Of a stretch of 64,000 bases of DNA, positions 9,112 through 18,666 are shown piece after piece. The stretch spans positions 1 to 64,000 of the forward strand of contig CAZHKZ010000002.1 of the NCBI GenBank assembly GCA_964533055.1, in the 5' to 3' direction. A program made the position numbers and the translations under genes. The notes below the pieces were generated by a model, which saw only the letters and a list, made by a program, of their open reading frames with translations, did no database searches and was not told the origin of the DNA. Position 1 is the stretch's first letter. Each line of letters begins with the position of its first letter. The DNA is from JACROF01 sp964533055 (GTDB taxonomy: Bacteria; Patescibacteriota; Microgenomatia; Levybacterales; UBA12049).

Positions 9112-10022
9112 TGAAAATCAGTGTTTGCATCACGACATTTAATAGCCAGGAGCATATAGAAGATTGTCTAAAATCTGTTAGTTTCGCAGATGAGATAATT
9201 GTTGTTGATCATGAATCAATAGACAATACGTTGTCAATTGTTAAGAAGTACACAAAAAATATCTATATTCAAAAGAATGACCCAGAGAAAATAGATCTTC
9301 AAAAGAATTTTGGATTTAAAAAAGCTACTAATGATTGGATTTTGAGTTTGGATGCTGATGAGCGTGTTCCAGGTGATCTTGCAAAAGAGATTGGTCAGAA
9401 AATAAGTATTACTGGTAATGAATATGTTGGGTATAGAATACCTAGAAAAAATATTATATTTGGAAAATGGATCCAGCACTCACTTTGGTGGCCAGACCTT
9501 CAGTTGAGATTATTTCAAAGAGGTAAAGGTCAGTACTCCCAAGATAACGTTCATAAAGATCTTCAACTAAGTGGGGAATGTGGAAAGCTTGAAAATGTGT
9601 TAATACACGAGAATTATCAATCGATTTCACAATACTTGCAGAAGATGGATGTATACACTCAGTCAGAGGCAAAAGCATATGTTGCAAGTGGGAAGAAAGT
9701 TCATATGACAGACGCAATGAGGTTTCCAGTTCAAGACTTTCTTAAGACATTTTTCCTTCAAAATGGTTATAGGGATGGTCTCCATGGCTTTGTTCTGAGT
9801 TCACTACAAGCATTTTATGCATTTCTTATTTTTGCAAAATGCTGGGAAATACAAGGATTTAAGGAAGAGAATAGCGAAGACTTCTTAAAAGTTGTTGAGA
9901 GGGAGTGGATTAGAGCTCAGAAGGAAATCTCATATTGGTTCTTAACATCATTTATTTCACGAACAAAGAACCCTCTAAAAAAAATGCGACTCTCTCTTCA
10001 AAGAAAGGTTAAGACTGTTTAA
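9111..10022 (+). CDS. GT2 glycosyltransferase, WaaE/KdtX-like (I)
   Basis: Protein of 303 residues. ITTFNSQEHI at the N-terminus, FADEIIVVDHESIDNT at about 25-40 and the metal site SLDADERVP at about 80-88 are typical of the WaaE/KdtX (LOS core beta-glucosyltransferase-like) subfamily, as is the later LRLFQRGKG. Asp-His replaces the more common Asp-Asn/Asp-Ser after VVD. The C-terminal 100 residues hold amphipathic helices likely to touch the membrane. Two more members of the same subfamily occur at 10935 and 28250. Confidence 0.88.
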   Translation: MKISVCITTFNSQEHIEDCLKSVSFADEIIVVDHESIDNTLSIVKKYTKNIYIQKNDPEKIDLQKNFGFKKATNDWILSLDADERVPGDLAKEIGQKISITGNEYVGYRIPRKNIIFGKWIQHSLWWPDLQLRLFQRGKGQYSQDNVHKDLQLSGECGKLENVLIHENYQSISQYLQKMDVYTQSEAKAYVASGKKVHMTDAMRFPVQDFLKTFFLQNGYRDGLHGFVLSSLQAFYAFLIFAKCWEIQGFKEENSEDFLKVVEREWIRAQKEISYWFLTSFISRTKNPLKKMRLSLQRKVKTV

Positions 10023-10023
10023 T

Positions 10024-10938
10024 ATGCAAAAAATTGTCATCTCACTTATTGACTATAAAGGGCAGCAGAAGACTGATTCATGTCTTCTGTCGTTAGACCA
10101 GATGAGATTTACGAATATGGAAGTTGAAGTGGTTGTTATAGATAACTTTCCTTCAAGCCCATTTAAGTCTGAAAGGAAATATAAAAACTTCCAACTAAAA
10201 GTAATTAGACCAGAAAAAAACTTAGGGTTTGCAGGAGGTCACAATTTAGGAATAGAGTATGCAAAAGCAAAAGAAGCTGATTTTGTGATTGTTTTGAATA
10301 ATGACACAACGGTTGATGAGAACTTGCTCGTCGAGCTTGTGAGGCCATGTGAGAAGGACAGTAAGATTGGGGCAGTTGTCCCAAAGATCTATTTCATGAA
10401 AGGGCATGAATATCATAAAGATAGGTATAGGCAGTCAGATTTAGGCAAGGTAATTTGGTATGCGGGTGGACACATGGACTGGGATAACATTAATGGAGTG
10501 CATGAAGGCGTAGATGAAGTAGACAATGGTCAGTTTGATCAAGACAGAAAAGTAGATCTACTCACAGGATGTTGTGTTCTTTTTACGAAAAGTGCCCTTG
10601 AGTCGATTGGAGGGTTTAATGAATCATACTTTCTTTATTATGAGGATGCTGATCTAAATGAGAGATTGAAGAAGGCAGGTTTTAAAGTTCATTTTGCGGC
10701 AAAAGCGCATCTTTGGCACCTCAATGCTGGTTCGACTGGTGGGTCTGGTTCTGTTTTGCAGGACTACTTTATAAGTCGCAATAGACTGCTTTTTGGTATG
10801 AGATTTGCATCAAGTAGAACAAAGATCGCGCTTATCCGTGAGAGTTTACGAATTCTGGTCTCAGGGAGAGAATGGCAAAAAATTGGTGTGAAAGATTTTT
10901 ATAAACGAAAATTTGGAAAAGGAAGTTTTGGACTGTGA
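10024..10938 (+). CDS. GT2 glycosyltransferase, rhamnosyltransferase-like (I)
   Basis: Protein of 304 residues. NLGFAGGHNLGI at about 69-80, LNNDTTVD at about 95-102 and GFNESYFLYYEDADLNERL at about 199-217 are the standard motifs of the WcaA/RfbF rhamnosyltransferase-like GT2 group. The EDADL element carries the presumed catalytic base. It is cytoplasmic and would extend a lipid-linked oligosaccharide. Its end overlaps the next gene by 4 nt (GTGA). Confidence 0.9.
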   Translation: MQKIVISLIDYKGQQKTDSCLLSLDQMRFTNMEVEVVVIDNFPSSPFKSERKYKNFQLKVIRPEKNLGFAGGHNLGIEYAKAKEADFVIVLNNDTTVDENLLVELVRPCEKDSKIGAVVPKIYFMKGHEYHKDRYRQSDLGKVIWYAGGHMDWDNINGVHEGVDEVDNGQFDQDRKVDLLTGCCVLFTKSALESIGGFNESYFLYYEDADLNERLKKAGFKVHFAAKAHLWHLNAGSTGGSGSVLQDYFISRNRLLFGMRFASSRTKIALIRESLRILVSGREWQKIGVKDFYKRKFGKGSFGL

Positions 10939-11729
10939 AAAAGCGTACCCTCTCAGTAATAATTCTTACAAAAAATGAAGAATCAATGATCGCAGATTGT
11001 TTGTCATCTGTATCATTTGCCGATGAGATTGTCGTCGTTGACAATTATTCTACCGACTCAACTGTTGAAATCGCCAAAAAACAGCATGCAAAAGTTATTA
11101 GTACAAATGCAGCAAGTTTTTCTATTAGACGCGAGATTGGCCTTCAGAAAGCCGGGAATACTTACATTTTTTATCTTGATGCTGATGAGAGAGTGTCTCC
11201 AGAGTTAAAAATTGAGATTCAAGATTTTTTGTCATCAGCTAAAGATACAGACGCATATATTATTAAAAGACAAAATTATTATCTCGGTAAAAATCCCTGG
11301 CCTAAAATTGAGCATTTTCCACGTTTCTTTAAGAGAACAAGTCTTAAGGGTTGGCGTGGCGATCTCCATGAATCACCCATTTTTAACGGTACTCAGGGTG
11401 AATTTTCGGGGTATATCGAGCATTTTACACACAGGAATTTTTCATCAATGGTGGCAAAGACGAATGAGTGGTCTGGTGTTGAGGCCAAGTTGAGATTTGA
11501 TGCGTCTCATCCGAAGATGTCTTGGTGGAGATTCCCTAGAGTGATGCTTGGAGCCTTTTATGAGTCATTTGTGACTGCGCAGGGATTTAAGGCAGGAAAA
11601 GTAGGCTTTATGGAGAGTGTTTATCAAAGTTTTAGTATGTTCATCACGTACGCGAAGCTGTGGGAGCTTCAGGTTAATCAAGCGAACGCTGCAAAAAGTA
11701 CTCATAAAAGGGAAAAATTGCTACAATAA
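10935..11729 (+). CDS. GT2 glycosyltransferase, WaaE/KdtX-like (II)
   Basis: Protein of 264 residues starting at a GTG that overlaps the upstream stop. LSVIILTKNEE, FADEIVVVDNYSTDST at about 28-43 and YLDADERVSP at about 77-86 give the WaaE-like fold, followed by FPRFFKR. It is a paralogue of the 9111 gene, with roughly 40 fewer residues at the C-terminus. Its last codons contain the -10 element of the next gene, so the two genes are probably both co-transcribed and separately expressed (inference). Confidence 0.88.
   Translation: MKKRTLSVIILTKNEESMIADCLSSVSFADEIVVVDNYSTDSTVEIAKKQHAKVISTNAASFSIRREIGLQKAGNTYIFYLDADERVSPELKIEIQDFLSSAKDTDAYIIKRQNYYLGKNPWPKIEHFPRFFKRTSLKGWRGDLHESPIFNGTQGEFSGYIEHFTHRNFSSMVAKTNEWSGVEAKLRFDASHPKMSWWRFPRVMLGAFYESFVTAQGFKAGKVGFMESVYQSFSMFITYAKLWELQVNQANAAKSTHKREKLLQ
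11719..11727 (+). promoter_or_regulatory. Extended -10 TGC-TACAAT, 6 nt before GTG start (leaderless)
   Basis: TGC (11719-11721) and TACAAT (11722-11727) lie inside the last codons of the preceding GT2 gene, with exactly 6 nt to the GTG at 11734. No good -35 is visible, which an extended -10 can tolerate. The hexamer equals the one at the left window edge. Confidence 0.55.
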
Positions 11730-11733
11730 TACT

Positions 11734-12810
11734 GTGAAGATTGCAATTTTTGATCCTTATTTAGATACCATGTCAGGTGGAGAGAAATATATGCTTACTG
11801 CAGCACTCTCTTTGGCAAAGGACCATGATGTGACAATTCTTTGGGACACATCTCAAAAATCAGAAATAGCACTCAAAGCGAAACGACGTTTTGGATTTGA
11901 GTTAGCACCATTTGCCTTCAAGGATTCTTTTTTTACAAAAAAAGTATCACTATTCTCACGTTTGATTCAGAGTAGGGCGTATGATGCGATTCTTGTACTA
12001 AGTGATGGAAGTATTCCTCTTGTTTCTTGTGATCTAGTCCTTCATTTTCAGTCGCCAATGGAATGGGTGAGAGCAGACTCATTCCTTTCTAGAATTAAGC
12101 TTTTTCGAGTTAAAAGATTTATCTGCAATTCAGTTTTTACAAAAGAATATATAGATAAGCGTTTTCATATTGTTAGTGATATTGTCTATCCTCCCGTCTC
12201 AATCCAGGCTGATGGAGATTTGTCGATAAAAGAGAACTATATTCTCAATGTTGGAAGATTCGGGATTACTGGAAAGGGTTCTAGTCTTAAGAAGCAGGAT
12301 GTTCTCGCAGATGTCTTTTCCGAGATGATAAAAAGCGATCTTAAAAATTGGAAAATGGTCTTTATTATGAGTGTTATGGATCAGGAGAAAATAGATTGTG
12401 ATAAATTTATCCAAAAATATAAAGGACAACCGATTGAGTTTATCATTAATCCTACAAACGCAGAGCTTTGGTCCTGGTATAAAAAATCAAGTATTTACTG
12501 GCATGCATCTGGGTTTGGGGAGGACATCAGGGCTCACCCAGATAGAGCTGAGCACTTTGGGATTGCAACTGTGGAGGCGATGGGCGCTGGCCTTATCCCT
12601 ATTGTGATTAATGCAGGTGGTCAGAAGGAGATTGTTCAGAACGGGGTAAATGGGTATTTATGGGATACAAAAGAGGAATTGGTAAAGAGAACTCTTGAAG
12701 TTATTGAAGATAAGAAGAAACGAACTGAAATGGCAAAAGCCTCGATAGATAGCGTACATCATTACTCGCTTGAAGAATTTGAGAGGAAAATTCAGGCAAT
12801 TTTTCTATGA
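11734..12810 (+). CDS. GT4 glycosyltransferase (ALG11/group 1 type)
   Basis: Protein of 358 residues with two Rossmann domains (GT-B). The N-terminus MKIAIFDPYLDTMSGGEKY holds the donor-proximal glycine loop, and EHFGIATVEAMGAG at about 268-281 is the EX7E motif that binds the donor sugar. The start is placed at GTG 11734, 39 codons into the longest open frame: the extra N-terminus is unlike the family, and a TGC-TACAAT ends 6 nt upstream. The gap to the previous stop is 4 nt. It probably transfers mannose or a related hexose to a lipid-linked glycan; the sugar is not determinable. Confidence 0.88.
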   Translation: MKIAIFDPYLDTMSGGEKYMLTAALSLAKDHDVTILWDTSQKSEIALKAKRRFGFELAPFAFKDSFFTKKVSLFSRLIQSRAYDAILVLSDGSIPLVSCDLVLHFQSPMEWVRADSFLSRIKLFRVKRFICNSVFTKEYIDKRFHIVSDIVYPPVSIQADGDLSIKENYILNVGRFGITGKGSSLKKQDVLADVFSEMIKSDLKNWKMVFIMSVMDQEKIDCDKFIQKYKGQPIEFIINPTNAELWSWYKKSSIYWHASGFGEDIRAHPDRAEHFGIATVEAMGAGLIPIVINAGGQKEIVQNGVNGYLWDTKEELVKRTLEVIEDKKKRTEMAKASIDSVHHYSLEEFERKIQAIFL

Positions 12811-15038
12811 AGTCGAAGCTCATTGCACCGTTGGTATTTGTTCTTTGTCTGATTTTCTTTTTTAAAGCATTTTTCTTTAGTGGTTTATTGCCAATTCCTT
12901 CAGATTTGCTTGTTGGTTTGTTTCATCCATTTAGGGACTCATATGCAAAAGAATATCCAAGAGGAATTCCATTTAAAAATTTTCTCCTTACCGACCCAAT
13001 TACTCAGCAGATACCATGGAGAGATTTATCATTTCAGGAGATGGGTTCAGGTAGTCTTCCTCTTTGGAACCCATATCAAATGGCTGGATATCCGCTCTTA
13101 GCGAATATTCAATCAGCACCTTTCTATCCATTCAATCTTCTTTTTTTAATTCTGCCATTCTCCCTTGGATGGTCAATGCTTATTATCTCTCAGCCCTTAA
13201 TTGCGATGATAGGAATGTATCTTTTTCTGAGGCAAGAGAAATTGAGCAAAGAGAGTAGTATTTTTGCGTCGATTATTTTTGCGTTTAGTGGGTTTATGGT
13301 CGCATGGCTTGAATGGGGGACGATAGGTTCAACTGCTGCGTGGATGCCTCTAATGCTATATTTCTTTTCAAGGACAGTTATCGATAAGAGAAAATTACCC
13401 CCCTCCTTTTTGTTAGGATTTGCAGTTATCTGCTCTTATCTTGCTGGGCATACTCAAACATTTTTCTATGAGATGGTTATTCTTGTCTCATATATAGCTT
13501 TTTGTTTCATTAGTAAAAAGTCTCAGCTTAAAAGCATCCTACCTTCATTATTGGCTATCGGAATTGCATCAAGTATCTTGTTGCCGCTAATCTTGATGCA
13601 GTTTCAGTTTATCAATCTTTCTGCGCGAATGGTCGATCTTGATTGGCATGCTGTTGGGTGGTTTATTCCGTGGCAGAATCTGATTCAATTTATCGCCCCA
13701 AATTATTTTGGCAATCCTGCAACGGGAAATTATTGGGGAGTATGGAACTATAGTGAGTTTTTGGGATACGTTGGCATTCTCCCGATAATTTTTGCTTTTG
13801 CTGCGCTTCTCTTTGTGAGAAGTCGACAGGTTTTTTACTTTGGTGCTGTTGCGTTCTTAGCATTTCTTATTGGATTCCCGACTGTGCTTGCATACCTACC
13901 TTTTCAAGCGGATATTCCCTTCCTATCGTCTGCACAGCCTACGCGAATTCTATTTGTTATAGATTTTGCGCTAGCAGTACTCTGTGCATATGGTCTGGAG
14001 GCATTTAAAAAAATGCCAAAAAAATCATTATTCTTGCCCGCTGGGATTTTGCTTATTCTTGGGGTAATTTTTATAGTTTCAAGGTCAATGATTGGTAGTA
14101 GTGCATTGACTCAGGAGAATTGGCTTGTTGCTCAGAGGAATCTTATTTTCCCAGTAATTTTTACGCTTATTTCTATAGCAATCTTTGTGTTGAGCTCTTT
14201 TCTTCCCAGAGCTAGAAGGTTTTTACCAGTTATCATAATCATTGTTGCTACTATTGACCTCTTTTTAGTTATGCAGAAGTATACGCCATTTACAACTAGT
14301 CAATACTTCTATCCAGAAGTGAAGTTGCTTACATACCTTAAAGACAAGTCGGGGATAAATAGAGTTATGAGTCTGGATAGAAGGATTCTTCATCCAAATA
14401 TCGCAACAAAGTATCGGATTCAGATGATTGAAGGGTATGATCCTCTTTATCTCCTTCGTTATGGTGAGCTCTTAGCAGCGTCAAAAAGACAAATGCCTGA
14501 TATTGCACCACCCTTTGGATTCTCGAGAATACTCACAACAGATCGTTATCTGAGTCCAATTATCAATCTTCTTGGAGTCAAATATATTCTTAGTCTTAAT
14601 GAGATTAATGACCCTAATCTCAAAGAAGTGTACGCTCAGGGTCAGACAAAGGTTTATCAAAATAAGCTAGCTCTACCCCGAACATTCTTTGCAGCTCAAG
14701 TAAGCACCGTTAGTTCTAAAGAGGGCTCGATAGAGTTCCTATTTAGAGAAAAGAATTTGTTGGATAGAGTAGTTGCTGAGACAACGCAGACGATCTCAGG
14801 GGAGTACTCCAAAGGCATCGTGGAGGTCATATCATATGAGCCTAACAGTGTTCAATTGAAGACATCTAATAAGGGCGAGGGTTTTTTGGTGCTGACCGAT
14901 AGTTTTTATCCAACCTGGAAAGCATATATTGATGGGAAGTCAACTCAAATTTACCTTACAGACTTTTTGTTTAGAGGTGTTGTTGTGCCAAGCGGCGACC
15001 ATCATGTAGAATTTATCAATACTGTGTTTGCAAGATGA
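12807..15038 (+). CDS. YfhO-family GT-C membrane protein, lacking the last helix
   Basis: Protein of 743 residues with about 12 membrane segments. DPITQQIPWRDL, GSLPLWNPYQMAGYPL and the aromatic run that follows are the YfhO (PF09586) first-loop signature. The large soluble tail from about 500 ends with FYPTW and VPSGDHHVEF. Family members normally continue with one more membrane helix, but here the stop comes only about seven residues after this element, at the ATGA that starts the next GT2. It may be a natural short form or a frameshifted end. YfhO proteins are GT-C enzymes linked to wall-polymer glycosylation in Firmicutes; substrate here unknown. Confidence 0.85.
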   Translation: MKSKLIAPLVFVLCLIFFFKAFFFSGLLPIPSDLLVGLFHPFRDSYAKEYPRGIPFKNFLLTDPITQQIPWRDLSFQEMGSGSLPLWNPYQMAGYPLLANIQSAPFYPFNLLFLILPFSLGWSMLIISQPLIAMIGMYLFLRQEKLSKESSIFASIIFAFSGFMVAWLEWGTIGSTAAWMPLMLYFFSRTVIDKRKLPPSFLLGFAVICSYLAGHTQTFFYEMVILVSYIAFCFISKKSQLKSILPSLLAIGIASSILLPLILMQFQFINLSARMVDLDWHAVGWFIPWQNLIQFIAPNYFGNPATGNYWGVWNYSEFLGYVGILPIIFAFAALLFVRSRQVFYFGAVAFLAFLIGFPTVLAYLPFQADIPFLSSAQPTRILFVIDFALAVLCAYGLEAFKKMPKKSLFLPAGILLILGVIFIVSRSMIGSSALTQENWLVAQRNLIFPVIFTLISIAIFVLSSFLPRARRFLPVIIIIVATIDLFLVMQKYTPFTTSQYFYPEVKLLTYLKDKSGINRVMSLDRRILHPNIATKYRIQMIEGYDPLYLLRYGELLAASKRQMPDIAPPFGFSRILTTDRYLSPIINLLGVKYILSLNEINDPNLKEVYAQGQTKVYQNKLALPRTFFAAQVSTVSSKEGSIEFLFREKNLLDRVVAETTQTISGEYSKGIVEVISYEPNSVQLKTSNKGEGFLVLTDSFYPTWKAYIDGKSTQIYLTDFLFRGVVVPSGDHHVEFINTVFAR

Positions 15039-16012
15039 AAATAAGTGTCGTTATCCCAAACTACAATGGAGAGAAATTGCTCCCAAAGAATATACCTCGA
15101 GTTGTCACTGTCTTGAATGAATATTGCCAAAAGTTTTCGACAACAATTCAGTTAGTTATTTGTGATGATGCGTCAAAAGACAGCAGTGCCACATACCTAA
15201 AGGAACTTGAGAAAAAAAGTACGGATGGAAAGGTCTCATACACGATCGGAATTAGAGAGAAAAATGGTGGGTTTTCGGCAAATGTAAATTATGGAGTTAG
15301 TCTAGCAACGGGAGATGTTCTTATTTTACTTAATACAGACGTGATTCCAGAAAAAGGGTTTCTTGAACCACTGATTAAGCATTTTAAAGATGAGAATGTT
15401 TTTGCTGTTGGATGTATGGATAAGAGTGTTGAGGAGGTTGGTCAGATTGTTCTAAGAGGGAGAGGGATTGGATCATGGGTCAGAGGATTCTTGCAGCATG
15501 GTAAAGGGGATTTGGCGATGAGCAATACTCTCTGGGTGAGTGGAGGCAGCGGCGCATTCAGTAAAAAGATTTGGGATGAAGTTGGAGGACTAACTGAATT
15601 AATGAACCCATTTTACTGGGAAGATATAGATATTTCATATAGAGCTCAGAAGTTTGGGTATAAAGTTCGTTTTGAGAAAGAGAGTATAGTCAGACATGAG
15701 CATGAAGCTGGGTCAATTAAACAGAACACAAAACCATATAAGGTAAGGGTTATTTCATACAGAAACCAATTTTATTTTGTTTGGCTCAATATTAGTGATT
15801 GGTCACTTATGCTTAATCATATATTCTGGTTGCCATTTCATATTTTTTCAGCTGCAAAAAGGAAAGATATTGCATTTCTTAAAGGATTTTCTCTTGCAAT
15901 GCTTAATGTTGTTTTTGTGCTCAGGCAAAGAGCGCTCAATCTCAGAAGGTTCAAAATTAGCGATAAGATAATTTTAGGTCAATTTGCAAAGGAATCCTCA
16001 AATGATATTTGA
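15035..16012 (+). CDS. GT2 glycosyltransferase, rhamnosyltransferase-like (II)
   Basis: Protein of 325 residues. ISVVIPNYNGEKLL at the N-terminus, CDDASKDSS at about 47-55, NGGFSANVNYG at about 83-93 and LLNTDV at about 103-108 define the nucleotide-binding half. FYWEDIDISYRAQKFG at about 196-211 is the acceptor-side ED element. It starts in a 4-nt overlap with the YfhO gene and overlaps the next gene by 11 nt. Confidence 0.9.
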   Translation: MKISVVIPNYNGEKLLPKNIPRVVTVLNEYCQKFSTTIQLVICDDASKDSSATYLKELEKKSTDGKVSYTIGIREKNGGFSANVNYGVSLATGDVLILLNTDVIPEKGFLEPLIKHFKDENVFAVGCMDKSVEEVGQIVLRGRGIGSWVRGFLQHGKGDLAMSNTLWVSGGSGAFSKKIWDEVGGLTELMNPFYWEDIDISYRAQKFGYKVRFEKESIVRHEHEAGSIKQNTKPYKVRVISYRNQFYFVWLNISDWSLMLNHIFWLPFHIFSAAKRKDIAFLKGFSLAMLNVVFVLRQRALNLRRFKISDKIILGQFAKESSNDI

Positions 16013-17930
16013 AGTAGCTTTTTTTTCTTTTGTTCTCTTCATAGTCTTTTATCTACCAGGGAGATTTATAGTAAGAAAGTTTGGTTATACATTTCAATCT
16101 CAGACAATTCATCTTCCAGTCTCTTTTGCTGTCGGACTTTCCTCATTCATATTCTGTACATTCCTCCTTTCATATATCCGCTTAGACTTTCTTTATAACT
16201 TGTTCATACTCGTTCCGATAATTTATGAACTCAAACAGATGTATAGAATTCAAAAGAAGAGAAAGAAAAAATATAGCATTCCATTTCTTAAAATTCTCTT
16301 GCTTACTGCAGGTTCGCTTTGGATGACATTTCTTATGTGGAATTCTGGCAGAATTATTGATAACTCAATTGTCTTCTATGCAGTTAACTCAGTTGATGCT
16401 ATCTGGCATCTGAGTCTTATTGGGAACTTAACCCATTCATTTCCTCCAACACATCCTGGATTAGATCCAGTAACCCTAAAAGGATACAATTTTCTTTATG
16501 ATTTCCTCTTAGCTAGGTTTGTTACCTTTTATAGCTTTGATAAATTAGATTTATTTTTTAGGTTGTTTCCTCCATTCATAGCAATTTTCTACGGTCTATC
16601 TGGGTTTGCATTAGCCCAGATGCTTAAAATGAAAAAAATTACAGCTTTCATTTTTGTCTACCTGCTTTATTTTGGATTTGGTTTCGAAGAATTGCTCTCT
16701 CATATATTTAGAATTGATCTTGATCCAGGTATAGTACACTCTTCTGCAAACATGGTTGATCCATCAGTGATTCTTTCAGTGATTTTACTTTTTTGTATCT
16801 TCATTTTATTTTTCTCTGCAAAGAATGCCAAACAAACTTTATTGCCAGCAATAATGTTAGGGATACTTCCCATGATCAAAATTTATACAGCAGTTTTGGC
16901 ATTTATATCTTTTGCATGTATCGTGTTAAAGGATCTTTTATCTAGAAAGTATCAATCTATTCCCTTTTTAATTTGCGCTGGAATTGTAGCTGCGACTTTC
17001 TATGTACCAACAAATTTTGGAGCAGGTTCACTAGTGTTTGCACCATTCTTGATCTTTAAACATTACATGGAAGGTGAAAAGGTTTTTCCTGATATGTTGT
17101 GGCCATTAAAGCTTGCGACCTATCAGGTTGATCATAATTTGATTAGAATTGTACAGCTTTATCTGATTGCCGTTCTAAGTTTTATTATTCCAAGTCTTGG
17201 AATAAATATGTTGTCATTGGTAGAGTTGAGAAATATTTTTAAAGTAAGAACACTATCAGACCAGAATATATTTTTGATTATATTTATTCTTGCTGGATTT
17301 GTTATCCCTACGCTTTTTATTCAAAGTATTGCTGTTTTTGTCATTATGCAATTCATGTGGATAGCATGCATTATTCTTTTTATTCCAACTGCAAATTCTG
17401 TCGCCTATATTCTGCAAACCCCAGGGAAAATAAAAATCTTAATTCTTTTCTGTATATTTATTTTGCTTAGTCTGATTGAGATGGCACCGATCTATAAACT
17501 TTATTCATCTGAGCCAGAAAAATTTCAGTCTAATCAATTAGAACTTCTAATGCAATTGGGGAAAGTTGTTCCAAGCTCAAACTCTGTGCTTGTGATAAAG
17601 TCACCTGAGCAATCTGAGTACAATAAGATACTCTACACAACGCCTCTTGTCTCTGCGCTCACTTCTCGTAACGTTTATTATGAGCCAGAGGTGCTTGAAT
17701 TCGCAAAGTTAGATGAAGTGAGAAATAGCAGAATTACGAATACTGCTTATTTTGAGTTGATGCTCCAGAACTGTAACCGTGACAAAATTATTGATGAAAT
17801 AAAGCAATTTAAGACTAGTACAGACGTATCGTATCTGCTAGTATTTAAAAATTATTCCTGCCTCTCATCCATCCCTAATCTTAAGAAGATATATGGGAAG
17901 GATTCGCTTAGTCTGTACCAATTCCAATAA
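16002..17930 (+). CDS. Large GT-C-like membrane protein
   Basis: Protein of 642 residues with about 12-14 membrane helices and a C-terminal soluble part of about 130 residues. The first loop reads NSVDAIWHLSLIGNL, then FPPTHPGLDP and GYNFLYDF, which resembles the D-x3-H-L...FPP signature of several uncharacterised GT-C families in CPR genomes. The ATG at 16002 is preferred to the TTG at 15984: AAAGGA (15988-15993) lies 8 nt before it and the protein then begins directly with TM1. Function is inferred from topology and the loop motif only. Confidence 0.75.
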   Translation: MIFEVAFFSFVLFIVFYLPGRFIVRKFGYTFQSQTIHLPVSFAVGLSSFIFCTFLLSYIRLDFLYNLFILVPIIYELKQMYRIQKKRKKKYSIPFLKILLLTAGSLWMTFLMWNSGRIIDNSIVFYAVNSVDAIWHLSLIGNLTHSFPPTHPGLDPVTLKGYNFLYDFLLARFVTFYSFDKLDLFFRLFPPFIAIFYGLSGFALAQMLKMKKITAFIFVYLLYFGFGFEELLSHIFRIDLDPGIVHSSANMVDPSVILSVILLFCIFILFFSAKNAKQTLLPAIMLGILPMIKIYTAVLAFISFACIVLKDLLSRKYQSIPFLICAGIVAATFYVPTNFGAGSLVFAPFLIFKHYMEGEKVFPDMLWPLKLATYQVDHNLIRIVQLYLIAVLSFIIPSLGINMLSLVELRNIFKVRTLSDQNIFLIIFILAGFVIPTLFIQSIAVFVIMQFMWIACIILFIPTANSVAYILQTPGKIKILILFCIFILLSLIEMAPIYKLYSSEPEKFQSNQLELLMQLGKVVPSSNSVLVIKSPEQSEYNKILYTTPLVSALTSRNVYYEPEVLEFAKLDEVRNSRITNTAYFELMLQNCNRDKIIDEIKQFKTSTDVSYLLVFKNYSCLSSIPNLKKIYGKDSLSLYQFQ

Positions 17931-17932
17931 CT

Positions 17933-18649
17933 ATGAAATTATCAATTGTTGTCCCGATCTTTAATGAAGAAAAGACATTAGAGAAACTGCTCACTCGCTT
18001 AAATCGTCTAGTGATCCCCGGTGTTGTACCTGAATTTATATTAGTAGATGATGGGTCTAGTGATGACTCAAAGAAGATAGCTCAAAATTTTGTAATTAAT
18101 AAGAGAAATTTTTTCCTCTTTCTTCATAAAAGAAATGCTGGAAAAGGAGCTGCGGTTAGAACTGGGATTAAAAAAGCAAAAGGAGACTTCGTTGTTATTC
18201 AAGATGCAGACCTTGAGTATGATCCAGCTCAGTTAGAAGGTCTCATGAGACCAATTCTCAATCAAGAAGCGTTAGTTGTATATGGAACGAGGATTAAGCA
18301 TTTTCCTGCGTTCAGAAAGGATCTTTCAAAAACACGTTTTTTTATTCATTTTATTGGCAATAGGCTCCTAAGTCTTTTAACAAGCCTTCTCTACTTTGAA
18401 TGGATCACGGATATGGAAACATGTTATAAAATAATTCCACGTAAATTTTTCGAGAGAACTCAATTGAAATCTGAAGGGTTTTCATTCGAACCTGAAGTAA
18501 CTGCAAAAATTCTTAAATCTGGACTTAAAATCAAAGAACTTCCAATTACGACCAGGCCTAGGGGGTATAAGCAAGGGAAAAAACTTAGGACAATTCCTGA
18601 TGGTCTAGAGGCAGTCTGGGCATTGATAAAATATCGATTTATTGATTAA
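17933..18649 (+). CDS. GT2 glycosyltransferase, DPM1-like polyprenyl-phosphate sugar synthase
   Basis: Soluble GT2 of 238 residues. IVVPIFNEEKT, VDDGSSDDS at about 40-48, QDADLEYDP at about 91-99 and ITDMETCYKI at about 160-169 fit the polyprenyl-phosphate glycosyltransferase group; the TDMETCYK element is typical of the bacterial branch. It lies just upstream of two GT39 transferases, so it likely makes their donor (inference). Confidence 0.9.
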   Translation: MKLSIVVPIFNEEKTLEKLLTRLNRLVIPGVVPEFILVDDGSSDDSKKIAQNFVINKRNFFLFLHKRNAGKGAAVRTGIKKAKGDFVVIQDADLEYDPAQLEGLMRPILNQEALVVYGTRIKHFPAFRKDLSKTRFFIHFIGNRLLSLLTSLLYFEWITDMETCYKIIPRKFFERTQLKSEGFSFEPEVTAKILKSGLKIKELPITTRPRGYKQGKKLRTIPDGLEAVWALIKYRFID

Positions 18650-18657
18650 GTAGAAGT

Positions 18658-18662
18658 GGGAG
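18658..18662 (+). promoter_or_regulatory. Shine-Dalgarno sequence GGGAG before the 18667 gene
   Basis: GGGAG lies 4 nt before the ATG at 18667 in a 17-nt gap. It is one of the few clear ribosome binding sites in the window. Confidence 0.5.
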
Positions 18663-18666
18663 AAAT

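Noticed and set aside
11617..11733. Longer N-terminus for the GT4 gene from an ATG at 11617
   Set aside because: The extra 39 residues read as an out-of-frame copy of the preceding GT2 and do not fit the family; GTG 11734 has a -10 six nt upstream and gives the normal start.
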